A stretch of DNA of 64,000 bases from Clostridiales bacterium. Its GTDB lineage: Bacteria > Bacillota > Clostridia > Peptostreptococcales > Anaerovoracaceae. The position numbers and the translations under genes were made by a program. The notes under the pieces are model-generated. The model was not told where the DNA came from. It worked only from the letters and a program-made list of their open reading frames with translations, and did not search any database. The DNA lies in contig JABZIP010000004.1 in assembly GCA_015258265.1 (NCBI GenBank), positions 1 through 64,000 of the forward strand, read 5' to 3'. Every line of letters begins with the position of its first letter. Positions within the stretch are counted from its first letter, which is position 1. Shown here piece after piece: positions 61,347-64,000 of this stretch.

Positions 61347-61999
61347 GGTTGGCACCGTCGCTTTTGTCGGCAGATTTTTCACAGCTCGCAAGTGAAGTAA
61401 AAATGGTAGAGGATGCCGGTGCGCATCTTTTGCATATAGATGTTATGGACGGTCATTTTGTGCCGAATATCAGTTTCGGCTCAACTGTAATGAAAAGTCT
61501 GTTGAAAAAAACACAGTTGCCTTTTGATGTGCATCTGATGATAGAAAGACCGGACGATTATCTCGTCGAATTTGTAACGGAGCAAACGGAATTTATAGTT
61601 GTTCATGAGGAGGCGTGTACGCATCTCAACAGGACGGTAAATCATATCAAATCGCTTGGAGTGAAAGCGGGAGTTGCGCTGAATCCTTCAACAAGTCTAA
61701 GGACTCTTGATTATATGTTCGATGAGATAGATTTGGTGCTTGTAATGTCGGTAAATCCGGGCTTTGGAGGACAGAAGTTTATCAATAGCGCAATCGGAAA
61801 AATTGAAGCGCTTGACAGTATAAAAAAAGCACACAATTTAAATTTTGAAATTCAGGTAGATGGCGGTATCGGCATTGAAAATGTTGAAAAAATAGTGAAA
61901 GCGGGAGCTACAATTATAGTTGCAGGCAGTGCTATATTCAAAGCGGAGGATATAAATCTGCAAACAAAAAAAATCCTGGAACGAATGAACAATTTTTAA
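61340..61999 (+). CDS. rpe: Ribulose-phosphate 3-epimerase
   Basis: A 219-residue TIM-barrel enzyme interconverting ribulose-5-P and xylulose-5-P in the pentose phosphate pathway. Motifs are APSLLSADFSQL, HIDVMDGHFVPNISFG, VMSVNPGFGGQKF and VDGGI. It is the last gene of the def operon; thiN, often next to it, is absent. Confidence 0.97.
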   Translation: MVRLAPSLLSADFSQLASEVKMVEDAGAHLLHIDVMDGHFVPNISFGSTVMKSLLKKTQLPFDVHLMIERPDDYLVEFVTEQTEFIVVHEEACTHLNRTVNHIKSLGVKAGVALNPSTSLRTLDYMFDEIDLVLVMSVNPGFGGQKFINSAIGKIEALDSIKKAHNLNFEIQVDGGIGIENVEKIVKAGATIIVAGSAIFKAEDINLQTKKILERMNNF

Positions 62000-62000
62000 C

Positions 62001-62029
62001 TTGATAAAGTATCGGAATTACTATATAAT
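62001..62029 (+). promoter_or_regulatory. Promoter of the P-loop protein gene
   Basis: TTGATA at 62001-62006 and a consensus TATAAT at 62024-62029 are 17 bp apart, beginning 2 bp after the rpe stop codon. Confidence 0.8.
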
Positions 62030-62088
62030 TAAATATGTATAAGTTGCTTAGTGCGATAAAATATTAAAGGTTAAAGGAGGCAGATATA

Positions 62089-62511
62089 ATGGTTAAATTG
62101 CTTATTGGGAAAAAAGGTACAGGCAAGACTAAAATGATTATAGATCTCGCAAACGAACATGTTGAGGAAGCTAAGGGAACCGTAGTATTTATCAACAAAA
62201 ATCAGAGACTGATGTGCGATATCAAACATAAAATCAGAGTTGTATGTATGGAAGATTTCCCTAATATCACAAACAGTGATGAGTATATAGGATTTTTATA
62301 CGGAATCATCAGTGGAGACCACGATATAGAAACGATTTACATAGACAGCATTTTGAAGCATGCAGATGTAAATTTGGAAGATATTAAAGAGTTTTTACAT
62401 AGACTTAGCAATATGTCTAAGCGTTATGAGATTGAGTTTGTAGTTAGTCTAAGTGCAGAAAGAGATGAGCTTTCCGATCTTGAATTTGACAAATACGAAG
62501 TATTAAACTAA
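62089..62511 (+). CDS. Small P-loop protein, unknown function
   Basis: A 140-residue protein with Walker A GKKGTGKTK (residues 7-15) and a Walker B-like strand IETIYIDS (about residue 85). The core is shorter than known RecA- or PilT-type ATPases, so it may bind rather than hydrolyse nucleotide, or resemble a thymidine-kinase-like fold. AAAGGAGG lies 7 nt before the ATG. It has a private promoter and terminator, which implies an independently controlled, well-expressed gene. No partner is evident. Confidence 0.8.
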   Translation: MVKLLIGKKGTGKTKMIIDLANEHVEEAKGTVVFINKNQRLMCDIKHKIRVVCMEDFPNITNSDEYIGFLYGIISGDHDIETIYIDSILKHADVNLEDIKEFLHRLSNMSKRYEIEFVVSLSAERDELSDLEFDKYEVLN

Positions 62512-62521
62512 CTAAATATAA

Positions 62522-62554
62522 GAAAATAACGGTGAAAACGCTCACCGTTATTTT
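62522..62554 (+). terminator. Terminator of the P-loop protein gene
   Basis: AAAATAACGGTGA and TCACCGTTATTTT make a perfect 13-bp stem with a 6-nt loop, ending in CTTG. Confidence 0.9.
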
Positions 62555-62599
62555 CTTGTGATAAGAGTACAGTTTAAGTTTATAAATATGGTATAGAGG

Positions 62600-63889
62600 A
62601 TGAGTTTATTTCGGGATATTGATGATATTTTAAATTCTGCAAAAGTTGAATTTGAAGAGCTTAAAACACAATTAGAAAGTGAAAAGGCCGCAACACCTGC
62701 AGGACTTTTTTTTGACTATGATATAGAAAAATATGGAAGTGGAAACAAACTCGAGAATACATTTTTTTGGGGCGACAATTTAGAATTTATGAAATTGCTA
62801 TTTGCAGGCGGATTGTCCGGCAAAGTGCAGCTTGTTTACATAGATCCTCCTTTTTTTTCAAAGGCAAAATACGAGGCTTATGTGGGATATAAAGGGCATA
62901 TTGTGAAAAATGAGGCGTATACGGATTCTTTTTCGGGAGGAATTGCGCAGTACATCAAGATGCTTGCGATTAGACTATACTTTATTTATGAACTTCTTGC
63001 GGATAAGGGCGCTTTGTGGTTACATTTGGATTGGCATGCGGCGCATTATATGAAGATTGTCATGGACGAAATTTTCGGGGCGGAAAATTTTGTGAATGAG
63101 GTAGTATGGGCATATAAATCGGGCGGCAGTTCCAAAAGGAGCTTTGCAAAGAAACACGACACGCTTCTATTTTATTCAAAAACAAAGGAATACTATTTTG
63201 ATTTACCGAAAGAAAAATCATATAATCGCGGACTGAGTCCGTATAGATTTAAAAATGTAAAAGAGTATCAAGATGAAACAGGGTGGTACACACTTGTAAA
63301 TATGAAAGATGTTTGGAATATTGATATGCTGGGAAGAACATCAAAAGAACGCACGGGATATATGACACAAAAACCGGAGACCTTGATGATGAGAATAATC
63401 GAGAGCTGCTCCAAAAGTGGAGATTTGTGCATAGATTTTTTTTCGGGTTCGGGCAGCTTTGCATCGGCGTGTCAAAAACTTGATAGAAGCTGGCTTGCGA
63501 GCGATTTCGGCAGTGTAGCATCGTCGATAATGCGAAAACGCTGTATAGACAATTTGAAAGATTTTAGCATCGTATATAAAAGTAATAAAAAAATAAGAAA
63601 TATTTTAAATATATCCATTGAAAGATTTGAAAAAGAATATATAATTAAACTAGAAGGTATTCCTGATTCCAATAAAGATATAGATATTTGGGGAATATAT
63701 GAAAAGCGCGCTGCAAGTGATTATCATATGAAAATAGTGAAAAAGCGAAGCGGCGCCGGTCAAATAGAAAATCGAATAGCAGTTGAACAAGCAGACATTG
63801 AAAAAAATAAAAAATATGCAGTATTAGCGGTTGATATATTTGGAAATATATATGAGGAGAGGCTGTATATTGGAGGTGATGATATATGA
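62600..63889 (+). CDS. Site-specific DNA methyltransferase, beta class (Mod-like)
   Basis: A 429-residue N6-adenine or N4-cytosine methyltransferase. The catalytic motif IV is YIDPPFFSKA (about residue 80). The SAM-binding motif I is DFFSGSGSFASACQ (about 280) and lies after it, so the domain order is the beta class of type III Mod enzymes. A target-recognition region lies between, and a variable C-terminal region follows motif I. No restriction subunit is adjacent, so it may be a solitary regulatory methylase. The ribosome binding site is poor (AGAGG nearly touching the ATG). It overlaps the next gene by 4 nt (ATGA). Confidence 0.9.
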   Translation: MSLFRDIDDILNSAKVEFEELKTQLESEKAATPAGLFFDYDIEKYGSGNKLENTFFWGDNLEFMKLLFAGGLSGKVQLVYIDPPFFSKAKYEAYVGYKGHIVKNEAYTDSFSGGIAQYIKMLAIRLYFIYELLADKGALWLHLDWHAAHYMKIVMDEIFGAENFVNEVVWAYKSGGSSKRSFAKKHDTLLFYSKTKEYYFDLPKEKSYNRGLSPYRFKNVKEYQDETGWYTLVNMKDVWNIDMLGRTSKERTGYMTQKPETLMMRIIESCSKSGDLCIDFFSGSGSFASACQKLDRSWLASDFGSVASSIMRKRCIDNLKDFSIVYKSNKKIRNILNISIERFEKEYIIKLEGIPDSNKDIDIWGIYEKRAASDYHMKIVKKRSGAGQIENRIAVEQADIEKNKKYAVLAVDIFGNIYEERLYIGGDDI

Positions 63890-64000
63890 CGAGAACTAAG
63901 GCGGAACCGGATAAAATTAAAAACTTTACCCAAAAGGATGTAAAAGATTTCCTGTTGGACTTTTTGATTATAACGGTTGCCTGCTTTATGGGCGGTATCG
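63886..64000 (+). CDS. N-terminal part of a membrane protein, truncated by window end
   Basis: An ATG overlapping the methyltransferase stop opens a frame of 38 codons that runs off the window. About 24 polar residues (MTRTKAEPDKIKNFTQ...) are followed by a hydrophobic stretch DFLIITVACFMGGI. This resembles the start of YitT-family (DUF161) membrane proteins, but the fragment is too short to be sure. GGAGGTGA lies upstream. Confidence 0.55.
   Translation, partial: MTRTKAEPDKIKNFTQKDVKDFLLDFLIITVACFMGGI

Noticed and set aside
1..64000. CRISPR arrays, tRNA or rRNA genes, insertion sequences, integrase or phage genes
   Set aside because: None was recognised: no regular spaced repeats, no transposase or integrase motifs, and no tRNA-like cloverleaf seen by eye. 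A covariance-model scan was not possible.

Overview
The window is AT-rich and reads as a chromosomal segment of a low-GC Gram-positive anaerobe of the class Clostridia. The evidence is the gene content and order: rpsB-tsf, rpmB-asp23-recG-rsmD-coaD, hrcA-grpE-dnaK-dnaJ-prmA-rsmE behind a CIRCE element, priA-def-fmt-rsmB-prpC-prkC-rsgA-rpe, RNase Y, TmcAL, a TPP riboswitch, strong Shine-Dalgarno sites and sigma-A type promoters. No outer-membrane genes and no sporulation genes are visible. A narrower placement (for example Clostridiales Family XIII/Anaerovoracaceae or relatives) is only a guess. I see no tRNA, rRNA, CRISPR array, insertion sequence or prophage.

Layout. 1-1.8 kb is a sparse accessory stretch with a small membrane protein, a doubtful small ORF and a Fic-fold protein whose catalytic His is Gln. 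2-4.7 kb holds rpsB-tsf behind a structured leader, then rapZ. 4.7-8.2 kb is a TPP-riboswitch-controlled thiamine-precursor ABC transporter (thiXYZ type) with a TatD hydrolase. 8.2-10.7 kb holds ackA and a membrane diguanylate cyclase. 10.8-16.4 kb is one promoter-to-end operon encoding a reduced, divergent Tad/Flp-like pilus or secretion machine (SAF protein, degenerate CpaE-like ATPase, CpaF/TadA ATPase, TadB- and TadC-like membrane proteins, two micro-proteins and two single-pass pseudopilin-like proteins). A lipoprotein descended from M20C peptidase but lacking its metal ligands follows on the opposite strand.

18-28 kb holds rpmB, an Asp23-family protein, recG, rsmD, an SPFH/zinc-ribbon pair resembling B. 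subtilis ydjI/ydjG, coaD and a coiled-coil protein. On the minus strand tmcAL and rodA follow, and rodA shares a symmetric bidirectional promoter with rny. 30-32.5 kb is a cysteine desulfurase plus ThiI (tRNA 4-thiouridine). 32.5-42.4 kb is the CIRCE-controlled heat-shock operon running into a GPH-type sugar symporter, prmA, rsmE, an acetyltransferase and a second diguanylate cyclase. 42.4-49.9 kb holds a CorC/CNNM transporter, secA, prfB with its programmed +1 frameshift, and tex. A convergent glycosyltransferase ends 3 nt from tex.

51.3-52.2 kb holds a DUF1877 gene with a palindromic operator-like site and an internally deleted acetyltransferase pseudogene. 52.2-62 kb is queH-priA, then a long translation/cell-envelope-signalling operon def-fmt-rsmB-prpC-prkC-rsgA-rpe. 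The window closes with a monocistronic P-loop protein, an orphan beta-class DNA methyltransferase and the first 38 codons of a membrane protein.

The best candidates for something undescribed are the reduced Tad-like operon with its MKQ-IVL micro-proteins, the catalytically dead M20C lipoprotein next to it, and the Gln-for-His Fic protein. Database searches and structure comparison could not be run here, so all family calls rest on motifs and overall sequence resemblance.
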